In this document: positions 43,201 through 51,675 of the stretch, in pieces
How the letters are laid out: every line of letters starts with the position of its first letter
Position numbering within the stretch: position 1 is the first letter of the stretch
From: Candidatus Margulisiibacteriota bacterium
GTDB taxonomy: Bacteria; Margulisbacteria; WOR-1; JAHJIW01
Length of the DNA stretch: 64,000 bases
Assembly: GCA_018823125.1 (NCBI GenBank)
Contig: JAHJIW010000003.1
Location: 99,780 to 163,779, forward strand
Reading direction: 5' to 3'
Program-made: the position numbers and the translations under genes
Notes under the pieces: model-generated
The model's database searches: none
Seen by the model: the letters and a program-made list of their open reading frames with translations, nothing else
Told to the model about the DNA's origin: nothing

Positions 43201-44256
43201 AATGAATACGATCGATCGGTACTACAGCGCGCTCAATCAATGTACAAAGATTATCTGCAGGAAGAAGATGGCGCCTTAGCAAGTGTTGCCAGATTTGCCA
43301 GCGGAGCAATGGAAACGCTGGGCGCGGGAAGCTTAATGTTGACCCCTGAAGCCGAAATGTATTACCAAACTATCCTCCAGGAAGACGGTCAACGTGCGCA
43401 ACAAATCGATGATGCGTCTTTAGCTGCTTTCGGCGGAGTGCTGTTTAATGCTGAATTGCAAAATTCGAATCTTTCTGACCAGGAAAGAGCGGATGCACTT
43501 AAAAATGCCTTAGTTGGAATGCTTTCTGATCCTGAATTACGCGCGGATTTTGCTGAAATGCAGGCCTTTGCCCAGCTTTATACCGCCGGCGGAAATCATA
43601 TGCGCCTGCCGCAAGAACTAATTGATCTAGATATAAATGACGCAGCTGCCGTAGAAAGTTTTACTCCATCAGCTGAATTTGTTGAACTAGTAAGTACCTT
43701 TGGATTAGTACAAACCGAGGTACACGGTCAAATTGTTCTTAAAAATATTGGCCATGCACTTACTGAATGTCACGACATTGAAAATATGGCTCGCATCATT
43801 ATCGAAAAACGTGCCGGGGCATACGTAGCGCAAGCCGGCGACGAACAGTGTCTAGTAAACGGAAAAATCCAAAGAAATACTCTTTATACCAAAGCCTTAG
43901 ACGCGATTGAAGCAACCTTCGGCACGGAGGGATTATTCCCGATTATGGACTTACAAGACTTTATCAGCCGCAGAATGTTTGTTGCCTTCGATCGATTAGA
44001 ACAAGCTCCTCGTGTAATGTACGAGTTAGCTGCCCTGCTTTACCAAAAAGGTTACCAGGCGATCAACAGTCAGGGAGAAGTAACCGGAAGATCAGTTGAA
44101 TCCGCACTTAAACAGTTAATTGTCGATCGCGAAGCTCAAGTTAGCCACGCTTCGGATGAATACTTTGAAATGCCGGATACGGCAATTGAAGGGATTGATC
44201 TTTCTACGCTTGAATTTGTGAGAAGTCTGCCGGATGTTGATCGCACTAACTCTTAA
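40216..44256 (+). CDS. Very large orphan protein (1346 residues)
   Basis: No family is recognised. There is no signal peptide. The N-terminal 90 residues are helical (SGAGQALTNSIF ... SNKRDALRDAA), and a hydrophobic segment follows near 113-130 (VASPWLFAMAGAI). Residues about 140-760 are mixed alpha/beta with many charged strands. A hydrophobic block lies at about 820-985, with four likely membrane or buried helices (LLSMTCGLVGMLGMSNLL, LHFAVVLGVGHGV, ASVALFNIAANVLGV, FTFTFFVAGLLGDGI). The last 350 residues are acidic and helical. An in-frame TTG at 40210 is ignored in favour of ATG 40216, which has a good Shine-Dalgarno. Base composition resembles the neighbours, so recent transfer is not suggested. 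Its stop overlaps the convergent valS stop by 4 nt. Confidence 0.75.
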   Translation: MSSYVSGAGQALTNSIFNRHSRLVTDFNACSGNRLPHNIKTVLDAAENSSDPAAFINSFLPQINDSNKRDALRDAAVSRGLINDGQEEIGQSPTTSPGLDSLGAGAAVASPWLFAMAGAIINGGSSGEIPISSTTPRTEAETVRLVIAEYEADYTGALNPEVMERITMERLEAGSPVNWIVVNNRLKVVNDGVSHPLGDAYLTAIQETLASIANEHGAVFEGDVVVIRQGPNYAFLLPENLPEGVTENSILAEVQRTFDERNGTFREATVTEERTTIEKLNCLAYNTETGENLQVTPEEMAEGVRSGRLVQIGEVSNYGNGDEPHTVRLRLRGSAALIRYLPGEFTYLSIADTREAIQLGLSRVIFELNAGSTVNISTVRGEIADFLISTRLPDVKVRPPSYYHGPDGFSATATSMIERLNAGEIADMSIAFFDGNHVGKIRDFGFVGSAATDALMLVGIAEAQDATVAEMIELHPELESAIRTIEVFRYGAGSEEFYVCGEVENVIMAEFLQRYSIKLHDFTYPMTIQELQATEKGRAYLRGEFTNGVRPTRYRHPGLKRTVVDVRVGVTITGSVMELHADPRSPDTVRVQAEATTSLEVLRQTTKDGIVDFYKKAIEHVGEEAKKLNPNRRTRIHILNPDGTHYEVPRLGQGARRPAGYQPTRYAEPPSTGPELTLITGDGMYTGDAVVRELENSGRHSLDDIPVVDHTRETTAAEPVAPTYRPGAGSMAIGDVYVGNNESLGQYLEASYGFEVSRAIGRNIDRLSPERLRQIETRLERGINNMSNAELALLLNTDEATAASIKEAAANRSNPNRIALGGLLSMTCGLVGMLGMSNLLHHCFPNMNPTLHFAVVLGVGHGVNKGFAGLSQAIVFRNSGEIIRELRGLRAAYSLGEMANMAGSFRGGTASVALFNIAANVLGVPQNSLVRPIGNMAAFFVPDLYAIGARWAAQKYGVNLMPKGGLAVAGRALGTFTFTFFVAGLLGDGINHLTSNEYDRSVLQRAQSMYKDYLQEEDGALASVARFASGAMETLGAGSLMLTPEAEMYYQTILQEDGQRAQQIDDASLAAFGGVLFNAELQNSNLSDQERADALKNALVGMLSDPELRADFAEMQAFAQLYTAGGNHMRLPQELIDLDINDAAAVESFTPSAEFVELVSTFGLVQTEVHGQIVLKNIGHALTECHDIENMARIIIEKRAGAYVAQAGDEQCLVNGKIQRNTLYTKALDAIEATFGTEGLFPIMDLQDFISRRMFVAFDRLEQAPRVMYELAALLYQKGYQAINSQGEVTGRSVESALKQLIVDREAQVSHASDEYFEMPDTAIEGIDLSTLEFVRSLPDVDRTNS

Positions 44257-46952
44257 CCCAGCGCCTTAATCCGCTCTTGAATCAGTTTACTCTCTTTTTC
44301 TAATTCAGCTTTTCGATTTTTAGCTTCGACCACTGCTTCTTTAGGGGCTTTATCTACGAAGTTTTTATTTTGCAGGCGTTTATCAATTTGGGCAATTTCT
44401 TTTTCGAGTTTGTCGGCAGCTTTACCTAAACGTTCTTTTTCTTTGTCCAGATCAATTAGTCCCGCCAGAGGAATAAAAACTTGAACTCCAGGAACAACTG
44501 CAGATGCCGCTTGTTCAATTTTCCCAGCACTGCCTTTAACTTCTACCCCTTCAGCGCTGGCTAATACATTAATGTAATCAATCGCATCTTTAAGAACCCC
44601 AGCTTCCTTACCTTTGGCCACTAAGATCGCTTTACATTTTTTACTGTGCGAAACATTCATCTCGGCACGAATATTACGAATCGCGCGAATAGTATTTTGT
44701 AAAACCTCAAGCTGCGCTTCGACTTTCTCATCGATCATCTTTTCATCTGCCTCTGGATAAGCTGAAAGCACTAAAGTTTTATCCGCTCCCAGTTTTTGAT
44801 AAATTTCTTCAGTGATAAAAGGCATAAACGGGTGTAAAAGCTTCAGGGTTCCGCGCAATACATATACTAATATCTTTTGGGTAGCTTCTTTGGCCTTTTT
44901 ATCGCTACCATTTAATGGAATTTTAGAAAGTTCTACATACCAGTCACAAAAATCGCCCCAAAGGAAATCATATAAGGTTCGGGCGGCTTCACCAAAGCTG
45001 TAATTATCTAACTCCTGCCTTACAATTTTTACCGCGCGGTTATATTTAGATAAAATCCACTTGTCCGGCAGTGACTTTGGTATTGGCACGGCATCTTCTT
45101 TCAACATATCTTTGTCCACGCTCATCATTACAAAGCGAGAAACATTCCAAATCTTATTACAGAAATTGCGGCATTCTTTAATTTTGTCATCTGAAAGTTT
45201 AATATCCTGCCCCTGCCCCGTTATCAAAACGGTTAAAGCAAAACGCAGTGCATCGGCCCCTACCTCCCCAATCAACTTTAAGGGGTCCACTACGTTCCCC
45301 AAAGACTTACTCATTTTTTTGCCGGTTTTATCTCTTACCAAACCATGGATAAAAACTGTGCGGAAAGGAACATCGTCCATAAAATGGATTCCCATCATAA
45401 TCATGCGGGATACCCAGAAGGTAATAATGTCGTAGCCAGTAACTAAAACGTCGGTTGGATAAAATGTTTTAAGATCGTCAGTTTTATTGGGCCAACCTAA
45501 AGTAGAAAACGGCCATAAACAGGACGAAAACCAGGTATCAAACACATCCGGATCTTGTTTAATTTTGGTATTGCCACATTCTGGGCACTTAGTTGGCGTT
45601 TCTTCGGAAACAATGATTTCACCACAGGTACAATACCAAACCGGAATTTGATGCCCCCACCACAACTGCCTCGAAATACACCAGTCTTTGAGATTAGTCA
45701 TCCAGTTAATGTAAACTTTGGTCCAGCGATCGGGAACAAACTTGATCTTCCCCTCCTCCACCGCTTTGATCGCCGGTTCCACCAACTTTTTAACTGCTAC
45801 ATACCATTGATCTGATAAATAAGGTTCAACTAAGGTTTTACATCGATAGCAATGCCCCACCGAATTTTCGTAGTCGTCGATTTTTTCTAATAATCCCTGC
45901 TCTTCTAGGTCCGCAACAATAGCTTTGCGGGCTTTAAAGCGATCCAGCCCATCATATTTTTTAAGATTTTTTGCTTCTGCGGGAGCAAATTCTTTTAATT
46001 GAATACTTCCGGTTTCGGTTAAAATATTTACGCGGGGAAGATTATGTCTTTCTCCCATTTCGAAATCGTTAGGATCATGCGCGGGAGTAACTTTTACCGC
46101 ACCAGTTCCAAACTCGGGATCCACAAATTCGTCTTTAATGATCGGAATCTTTCTGCCGACTAATGGCAGCACCAGCATTTTGCCTGCCATGTGCTTATAG
46201 CGGTCGTCTTTTGGGTTAACCGCCACGGCGGTATCACCCAACATGGTCTCGGGTCGCGTGGTAGCTACAACGATATAATCAATCCCAATTTTAGGGTCTC
46301 TGGTCCCTGGTCTCTGGTCTCCGGTCTTTTCCAAAGGATACTTCATGTGCCAAAGTTTGCCTTTTTTGGTTTCGTAATCTACTTCGATGTCCGAAATCGC
46401 GGTGTGACAGCGAGGACACCAGTTAACTAAGCGTTTTCCCCTGTAGACCAGACCTTCTTTATATAATGTAACAAATTCCCTTTTAACCGCGTTGGATAAA
46501 CCTTCGTCCAAGGTAAATCTTTCGCGTGACCAGTCACAGGATGCACCCAGTCGGCGCAGTTGTTTTAAGATGGTTCCGCCGTATTCTTCTTTCCACTGCC
46601 AAACTTTCTCCAGAAATTTTTCTCTCCCCAGATCATCTTTGGCTTTGCCCTCTTTTTTTAGTTCTTTTTCCACTACGTTTTGGGTCGCAATCCCGGCATG
46701 ATCAGTACCCGGAAGCCAAAGGGTTTTATCGCCTAACATGCGGTGATAACGGATAATAATGTCTTGAATAGTTTCGTCCAGGGCGTGTCCCATGTGGAGA
46801 CTGCCGGTAACATTGGGCGGAGGAATTACAATGGTAAACGGCTTGCCTTTGGGGTTTACTTCGGGCTTAAAATACTGATTTTCTTCCCAGTTTTTATACC
46901 ATCTTTGTTCAACGTCTTTGGGATCGTAGGTTTTTGAGAGTTCTTGCGGCAT
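44253..46952 (-). CDS. valS: Valyl-tRNA synthetase
   Basis: An 899-residue class I synthetase charging tRNA-Val. The HIGH motif is in PPPNVTGSLHMGHAL and the KMSKS motif in GKKMSKSLGNVVDP. The CP1 editing domain includes ATTRPETMLGDTAVAV, and a C-terminal coiled coil (from about 830, DLDKEKERLGKAADKLEKE) completes it. A TATAAT box (46960-46965) lies 7 nt before the ATG with no Shine-Dalgarno, so even this essential gene looks leaderless. Confidence 0.98.
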   Translation of the reverse strand: MPQELSKTYDPKDVEQRWYKNWEENQYFKPEVNPKGKPFTIVIPPPNVTGSLHMGHALDETIQDIIIRYHRMLGDKTLWLPGTDHAGIATQNVVEKELKKEGKAKDDLGREKFLEKVWQWKEEYGGTILKQLRRLGASCDWSRERFTLDEGLSNAVKREFVTLYKEGLVYRGKRLVNWCPRCHTAISDIEVDYETKKGKLWHMKYPLEKTGDQRPGTRDPKIGIDYIVVATTRPETMLGDTAVAVNPKDDRYKHMAGKMLVLPLVGRKIPIIKDEFVDPEFGTGAVKVTPAHDPNDFEMGERHNLPRVNILTETGSIQLKEFAPAEAKNLKKYDGLDRFKARKAIVADLEEQGLLEKIDDYENSVGHCYRCKTLVEPYLSDQWYVAVKKLVEPAIKAVEEGKIKFVPDRWTKVYINWMTNLKDWCISRQLWWGHQIPVWYCTCGEIIVSEETPTKCPECGNTKIKQDPDVFDTWFSSCLWPFSTLGWPNKTDDLKTFYPTDVLVTGYDIITFWVSRMIMMGIHFMDDVPFRTVFIHGLVRDKTGKKMSKSLGNVVDPLKLIGEVGADALRFALTVLITGQGQDIKLSDDKIKECRNFCNKIWNVSRFVMMSVDKDMLKEDAVPIPKSLPDKWILSKYNRAVKIVRQELDNYSFGEAARTLYDFLWGDFCDWYVELSKIPLNGSDKKAKEATQKILVYVLRGTLKLLHPFMPFITEEIYQKLGADKTLVLSAYPEADEKMIDEKVEAQLEVLQNTIRAIRNIRAEMNVSHSKKCKAILVAKGKEAGVLKDAIDYINVLASAEGVEVKGSAGKIEQAASAVVPGVQVFIPLAGLIDLDKEKERLGKAADKLEKEIAQIDKRLQNKNFVDKAPKEAVVEAKNRKAELEKESKLIQERIKALG

Positions 46953-46972
46953 GGGAAAGATTATAACATATT

Positions 46973-48757
46973 TTATTTACCGTTAGCTTCTCTAACGTAG
47001 GTTCGAATTCTCGCGATCAAGTCATCAATTGCAACTAAGTGGTGTATTCTAAAATGGGGCTCGTTCGCGAAGATCTCTTTGAGTTCTGGGGCTCTAAATT
47101 CACCACTAGCAATCAGAGCAATGAATTTTTCGTGTTCAGTAAGGCGCGCTTCAAACGGCTGCCAGTTACCATCGACCAAACGTACCAGAAAGAGCGCATC
47201 AAAAGGAGGTGTATTCATAGTAAAATCATCATGGTTTTCCCCTCCTCTCGGAATCGGCCAAAATTCGGTAAATCTAAATCTTTTTTCAACTAGCCGGGTT
47301 ACCGAATATACATCATTTCCCGGAACCTGGCTTGGGATCGGGATACGAAAGGGATGCCCTCTCATCCATTTAGTAGCTTCGCGACGTATTTGGCCCTGTA
47401 GAAGTTTTCGTTGTGCTTTCCTGTGCCGGAGACGGCTTCTTGAATAATCAGTTATCGGCCATACTGCGGGCACGACTCGAGATGATCCAGAAAACAAATA
47501 ATTACCGAACCGCACCGTTTCCGCTAGCCTTATTCTTCTTTCATCCGGCGCCTTCCTTTCAATAATCTCCCATGAACCATCCTCCACTTCCGCCACCGCC
47601 TGCCCTTTAGCAAAAAGCGGGGGCTGTGGCAGCAAGCCTTGTTCCGGATCTCCATCCCGCTCTAAAATTGTTTTCCATAAATAAACCAATTTCTGATTAC
47701 CTTTGCGGATAACTTTCCCCGGCAATTTTTCTCCGATATATTTCGCAACACCAGTGATTAGAATTATCTTCCCCCCAACGCAAAGGTGGATGCTCCGATT
47801 GGTATATACTATTTGCGGCGGTAAGTTTATTGATGCTCCATCTGTTTGTTCCTCTTCCAAAAGAAATAATTCCAGCTGTTTAGAAAAGATTCTTGAGAAT
47901 TGGCATCCTTCTGCTGAATCAGTAAAAGCAACTTCGGGAGTAGAAAGCGGTTGCCAGGCTTCTTTTTTGCCGTCTGTTTTTACTCTGCGCTTTGCTATGA
48001 TGGCTACCTTTATTAGGTTTTCTCCGCTGCGAGAGGAAGTTTTGTCAGGAAAAAAATAAACCATAATTTGATCTTCTTTGGGCCCCCGCACTTCTCTTGC
48101 TAAATAATGCACTTCCGGATGGCCATCAAATTTAAATACTTGAATTGGTTTTCGATCTAAATGATAAAGATCGATGTAGCTTGCTAAACTAGGATCACGG
48201 CCTTCAGGATTATAATGATTCACCTCGCAAGAACCTCTGCGCACTCTTTTTCCTAAACCGGAGTTAACCGCACTTCTTAATTTTTCAAAATCAAGATGCC
48301 TTTGCTGTTTAGGCGTATGGCCGGATAAAGTAACCGCATCTCGCCAGATCGTAAAATCCGCATCTTCCGGCCCCATCTCCGCCACCACACACTTTCTAAT
48401 CGCTTTCGATAAAACTCCAAGCTTATGTTTACCATCAAAAACGTATAAAACTTTTCTGGCGCTGCCGTTTCCTAAGGCTTCGTATCTGGCTAAAACAAAA
48501 ACTTCAGATAAACCGGTAAATCCTTCAATTGATCGGGTGTAGCTGCCGTCATCCAATCTAACTTGCAGGCGTAATCCTTTCCCGTGTATCTTGTAATGCC
48601 GCCAGAAAACTAGATCTGGGTTTTTAGATAGCAAAAACCTTTTTAGGTCTTGCGTGTTTTCACGGCCATGTCGAATATTTTCCGGACGATAATTTCTAAG
48701 GCACCCATACCGAGATACGGGGGCCCTTATTCCAATTTTGGTTACTGGCCTAGTCAT
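46973..48757 (-). CDS. Orphan 594-residue cytoplasmic protein
   Basis: I do not recognise this protein. It is rich in Arg, Lys and aromatic residues and has no signal peptide or membrane helix. Tracts that may be structural landmarks are VLYVFDGKHKLGVLSKAIRK, a strand-rich centre with QIMVYFFPDKTSSRSGE, an arginine block RSRLRHRKAQRKLLQGQIRR near residue 450 and a C-terminal helix VAIDDLIARIRTYVREA. Arginine density suggests nucleic-acid contact. AAGGAG lies 5 nt before the ATG. It is upstream of valS on the same strand with 20 nt between them, and the valS -10 box lies in that gap. Confidence 0.7.
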   Translation of the reverse strand: MTRPVTKIGIRAPVSRYGCLRNYRPENIRHGRENTQDLKRFLLSKNPDLVFWRHYKIHGKGLRLQVRLDDGSYTRSIEGFTGLSEVFVLARYEALGNGSARKVLYVFDGKHKLGVLSKAIRKCVVAEMGPEDADFTIWRDAVTLSGHTPKQQRHLDFEKLRSAVNSGLGKRVRRGSCEVNHYNPEGRDPSLASYIDLYHLDRKPIQVFKFDGHPEVHYLAREVRGPKEDQIMVYFFPDKTSSRSGENLIKVAIIAKRRVKTDGKKEAWQPLSTPEVAFTDSAEGCQFSRIFSKQLELFLLEEEQTDGASINLPPQIVYTNRSIHLCVGGKIILITGVAKYIGEKLPGKVIRKGNQKLVYLWKTILERDGDPEQGLLPQPPLFAKGQAVAEVEDGSWEIIERKAPDERRIRLAETVRFGNYLFSGSSRVVPAVWPITDYSRSRLRHRKAQRKLLQGQIRREATKWMRGHPFRIPIPSQVPGNDVYSVTRLVEKRFRFTEFWPIPRGGENHDDFTMNTPPFDALFLVRLVDGNWQPFEARLTEHEKFIALIASGEFRAPELKEIFANEPHFRIHHLVAIDDLIARIRTYVREANGK

Positions 48758-48854
48758 TATAACTCCTTACAGTTCCATCTCTATTTCGTCCAAAATAGCC
48801 TAAAAATTTCAAAATCCAGCCAATTTATTTCGGCCTGCCTGTTATAATTAACCC

Positions 48855-49796
48855 ATGGAAAATTCAGCCGAAAAAATCAAGCAGGCCTATCAACTTTTAA
48901 ACCTCTGCATCGTTTGTCCGCGTGACTGCAAGGTGAACCGCCTGATCGCTGCCGAAGGTTTTTGCCGCGCGGGAGTTAATATCCGGATTTCTTCGGCTTT
49001 AGTTCATCGCGGTGAAGAGCCCCCCATATCGGGGACTAAAGGTTCCGGAACTATCTTCTTTTCGGGCTGTAACATGGCCTGTCAGTTTTGCCAAAATTTT
49101 GAGATTAGCCAGGAAGATTTAGGTCATAAAATATCGGAAAAAGATTTAGCCGAAGAAATGTTGAAACTGCAAAAGCAGGGCGTCCACAATATCAATTTAG
49201 TATCTCCCACCCACTTCGGCCCCCAAATTTTAAAAACCCTGGTTGCCGCCAAAGAAAAAGGATTAAAAATTCCAATCGTATATAATTCCAACGGCTATGA
49301 CGACATTGAAATGCTGGGGCTGTTCAATGGTTTAATTGATATTTACATGCCGGATATAAAATACGGTTACGGACAACATGCTTCCAAATATTCAAATACG
49401 CCACGCTATGTAGAATCCAGCCATTTGGCGATCGAAGAAATGTTCAAGCAGGTAGGTCCGCTTAAGGTTGACGCCAACGGAGTCGCAACTAGAGGCCTTT
49501 TGATCAGACATTTGGTTCTGCCTAATCGAATTTCAGGAACTTTTGACGTTTTAAAATACATTGCTTCGATCTCAACTGAAATCTGGGTCAGTATTATGTC
49601 GCAGTACTTTCCTACTTATTGCGCTAATCAGTATCCGGAAATCAATCGGGCCCTGACGCAAAAAGAATATCAAGAAGTGGTAGATTATGCTAAGAAATTA
49701 GGCTTTGAAAGTATGTTGCTACAACAATTAAGCAGTAGTAAAACTTATCGACCAAATTTTAAACAGAAAGACGTTTTTAAGGAAGCAAAAGAATAG
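48855..49796 (+). CDS. PflX-type radical SAM protein (COG1313)
   Basis: A 313-residue radical SAM protein resembling pyruvate-formate-lyase activating enzymes of the PflX (COG1313) branch. The cluster motif is FFSGCNMACQFCQN, preceded by a cysteine pair region (CIVCPRDCKVNR) and a GTKGSGTIFF strand. Later elements are VYNSNGYD and IDIYMPDIKYG. The target glycyl-radical enzyme or modified substrate is unknown, and no such enzyme is in the window. A TATAAT (48843-48848) lies 6 nt before the ATG, so it looks leaderless. It overlaps the convergent L,D-transpeptidase by 20 nt. Confidence 0.88.
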   Translation: MENSAEKIKQAYQLLNLCIVCPRDCKVNRLIAAEGFCRAGVNIRISSALVHRGEEPPISGTKGSGTIFFSGCNMACQFCQNFEISQEDLGHKISEKDLAEEMLKLQKQGVHNINLVSPTHFGPQILKTLVAAKEKGLKIPIVYNSNGYDDIEMLGLFNGLIDIYMPDIKYGYGQHASKYSNTPRYVESSHLAIEEMFKQVGPLKVDANGVATRGLLIRHLVLPNRISGTFDVLKYIASISTEIWVSIMSQYFPTYCANQYPEINRALTQKEYQEVVDYAKKLGFESMLLQQLSSSKTYRPNFKQKDVFKEAKE

Positions 49797-50502
49797 GGGT
49801 TCCTTCCGGAACGTTGGCAAATAGGTATTCAACTATGCGGTTTTCAACTCCGACACAACCTTCAGTAAAATCTTTGCGGGTTACCCAAGTTACATCGGGA
49901 TTTTGTTTTTCTTTGGCGCGGAGAATGGGTTTCATCCAGGTTGGCGCAGAGTGAACGCCAAATCTTCCGCCCAGCGGTGTATACCAGGGCGGTCCTTTTT
50001 TTTCTGCATTCGCCTGCACAATCGCCTTATATTGATTCGGGGTCAGCATGCCGCTTTCTAAGCCTTTTTTCGCATCGTTATTGTTGGGGTAGCTGATTCC
50101 TAAAAATTTAATGAACTGGCTGTTCGGATTTTTACGGCAGATATAATATTCGCCTTCGGGAGTCCAGTAAGATGGTCTGGATCCCAGCGCCACTTTAACC
50201 GGAAAGTTATAGGTAAATCCGCTCCACTCCTGGTCGCGAACAATTTGTCCGTCCTTTACGTAATATAACAGGCGGTCGCCCTTAAACACGACGATAACAT
50301 CCTGGCCAAGATGTTTTGCGGAAAAAAGTTTAACTCTTAATTTTTGAGCATTTAATTTACTGTTGTAGTGAATAAAATGAGCCGCAACCTTATACGGAGC
50401 CCAGACTAAAGGATTAGCCGCAATCTTTTGCTCAACAAAAGCGGCCATGTCGCCCCAGCCTAAGGAAGCAAATATTAATAATGAAATTAAAAGTTTTACC
50501 AT
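49777..50502 (-). CDS. L,D-transpeptidase (YkuD domain)
   Basis: A 241-residue envelope protein with an N-terminal signal (MVKLLISLLIFASLGWG). The YkuD catalytic domain has GRFGVHSAPTW (His) and DFTEGCVGVENR (Cys). YkuD enzymes cross-link peptidoglycan by 3-3 bonds or anchor lipoproteins. The usual SHGC or S-x-GC lead-in is TEGC here; the catalytic cysteine is kept. GGAG lies about 5 nt before ATG 50502; a TTG-initiated extension to 50526 is less likely. Convergent with the radical SAM gene. Confidence 0.88.
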   Translation of the reverse strand: MVKLLISLLIFASLGWGDMAAFVEQKIAANPLVWAPYKVAAHFIHYNSKLNAQKLRVKLFSAKHLGQDVIVVFKGDRLLYYVKDGQIVRDQEWSGFTYNFPVKVALGSRPSYWTPEGEYYICRKNPNSQFIKFLGISYPNNNDAKKGLESGMLTPNQYKAIVQANAEKKGPPWYTPLGGRFGVHSAPTWMKPILRAKEKQNPDVTWVTRKDFTEGCVGVENRIVEYLFANVPEGTPILLLP

Positions 50503-50642
50503 TTTTACTCCGATCACAATTTGCAAAGCGTATCACCTATATTATCGGTATTTGAGGACCAAAACTTGCAGGAATTCCGCATTTAATTTGATATGAAATT
50601 TGGCTCTGCTTAGCCAATTTATATCCACCGGGGGTTAACACT

Positions 50643-50669
50643 AAAAAACAGCATTCTGCATGCTGTTTT
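50643..50669 (-). terminator. Intrinsic terminator of ftcD
   Basis: A 10-bp stem AAAACAGCAT / ATGCTGTTTT with loop TCTGC. Read on the minus strand it is followed by T6 (50648-50643). It lies 32 nt after the ftcD stop. The T4 on the other side might give weak termination in the plus direction too. Confidence 0.8.
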
Positions 50670-50700
50670 ATCTAATAATATACCATATATCCCAGCAAAA

Positions 50701-51597
50701 TCAAGGGTTTCCGGGGATAGTCAAAATTTTGCTTTCGTCAAACTCTTTCAATTTGAGGTACTTGTCCATGTGGGGAAAGGCCGCGTCCTCGGGAATAAGC
50801 CCTACCAATTCACTTTCTAAAACCTGAACGCCGCGGGCTTTCGCTTTACTGCGGATACTATTGAACACATCTTTGATACTGGTTTCTTGGTGATCGGTAA
50901 TATTGACGGTTACCTGGACAATTCCGCCGCGGGATTCGAGCGGCACACCCAGCGCTTTGACTCCGGCCAGCCCGCCGTGTTTTTCTCTGATACTTTTAGC
51001 AATTTCTTTAGCCAAAGCCAAATCTTTTGAATCTAAGTTTACGTTAAAAGCAATTAGAAAGTTTCTCGCTCCCACCGCTACTGCTCCCGCCCGCGGATGC
51101 AGTTTAGGATCTCCAATATCCGGATGTCTTTCTTCGGTTTCAATTTCTTCTCTTAAAACTTTTAATCCCCCGCGCCTTACATTGGCTAAATTACTGCGGT
51201 GAGGAATAAAAGATGCTTCGCCGTATAAATAAATCGGGATTTTTAATTCGTTCCATATCCGCATGCTTACATCCACCGCCGCTTTAGAGGCATGGGCCAT
51301 GGTAGTGCCCTTAACCGGGATAAATGGAATTACATCTACCGCGCCAATAAAAGGATGGACGCCGGTGTGTTTGTTGATATTGATCAGCTCTGCCGCTTTT
51401 TCGGTTAAGGCAAAGGCGGCATTGACGACGTGTTCTGATTCTCCGGTCATGGTTAAAACCGAGCGGTTATGATCGGGGTCGGAGTGCAAGTCCAAAACAT
51501 CCACTTCCGCCGCCGCTCTTACATAATGTAAGATCTGTTCGATCTTGGATTTATCGCGGCCTTCCGAAAAATTAGGGACACATTCTAAAATTGGCAT
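50701..51597 (-). CDS. ftcD: Glutamate formimidoyltransferase
   Basis: A 298-residue transferase that moves the formimino group of N-formimino-glutamate to tetrahydrofolate at the end of histidine breakdown. It begins PILECVPNFSEGRD and has DLHSDPDHNRSVLT (the catalytic His region), HPFIGAVDVIPFIP and GARNFLIAFNVNL. The cyclodeaminase domain of bifunctional FtcD is absent, as in many bacteria. The frame is open to 51672, but ATG 51597 is the family start and lies 7 nt after a TATAAT (51605-51610). No hut genes are nearby. The histidine gene hisB lies 4 kb away, so a metabolic link is only suggestive. Confidence 0.93.
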   Translation of the reverse strand: MPILECVPNFSEGRDKSKIEQILHYVRAAAEVDVLDLHSDPDHNRSVLTMTGESEHVVNAAFALTEKAAELININKHTGVHPFIGAVDVIPFIPVKGTTMAHASKAAVDVSMRIWNELKIPIYLYGEASFIPHRSNLANVRRGGLKVLREEIETEERHPDIGDPKLHPRAGAVAVGARNFLIAFNVNLDSKDLALAKEIAKSIREKHGGLAGVKALGVPLESRGGIVQVTVNITDHQETSIKDVFNSIRSKAKARGVQVLESELVGLIPEDAAFPHMDKYLKLKEFDESKILTIPGNP

Positions 51598-51604
51598 GGG
51601 GGAA

Positions 51605-51669
51605 ATTATAGCACAGAAACTAGTTGGGACAATCGTTAACTTCCCCCTTCTCTCAAAAAATGTTAAAAT
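51605..51669. promoter_or_regulatory. Divergent leaderless promoters of ftcD and slt
   Basis: Minus-strand TATAAT at 51605-51610 ends 7 nt before the ftcD ATG (51597). Plus-strand TAAAAT at 51664-51669 ends 6 nt before the slt ATG (51676). Neither gene has a Shine-Dalgarno. A weak TTGTCC-like -35 for ftcD lies near 51627-51632. Confidence 0.55.
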
Positions 51670-51675
51670 CAACCC

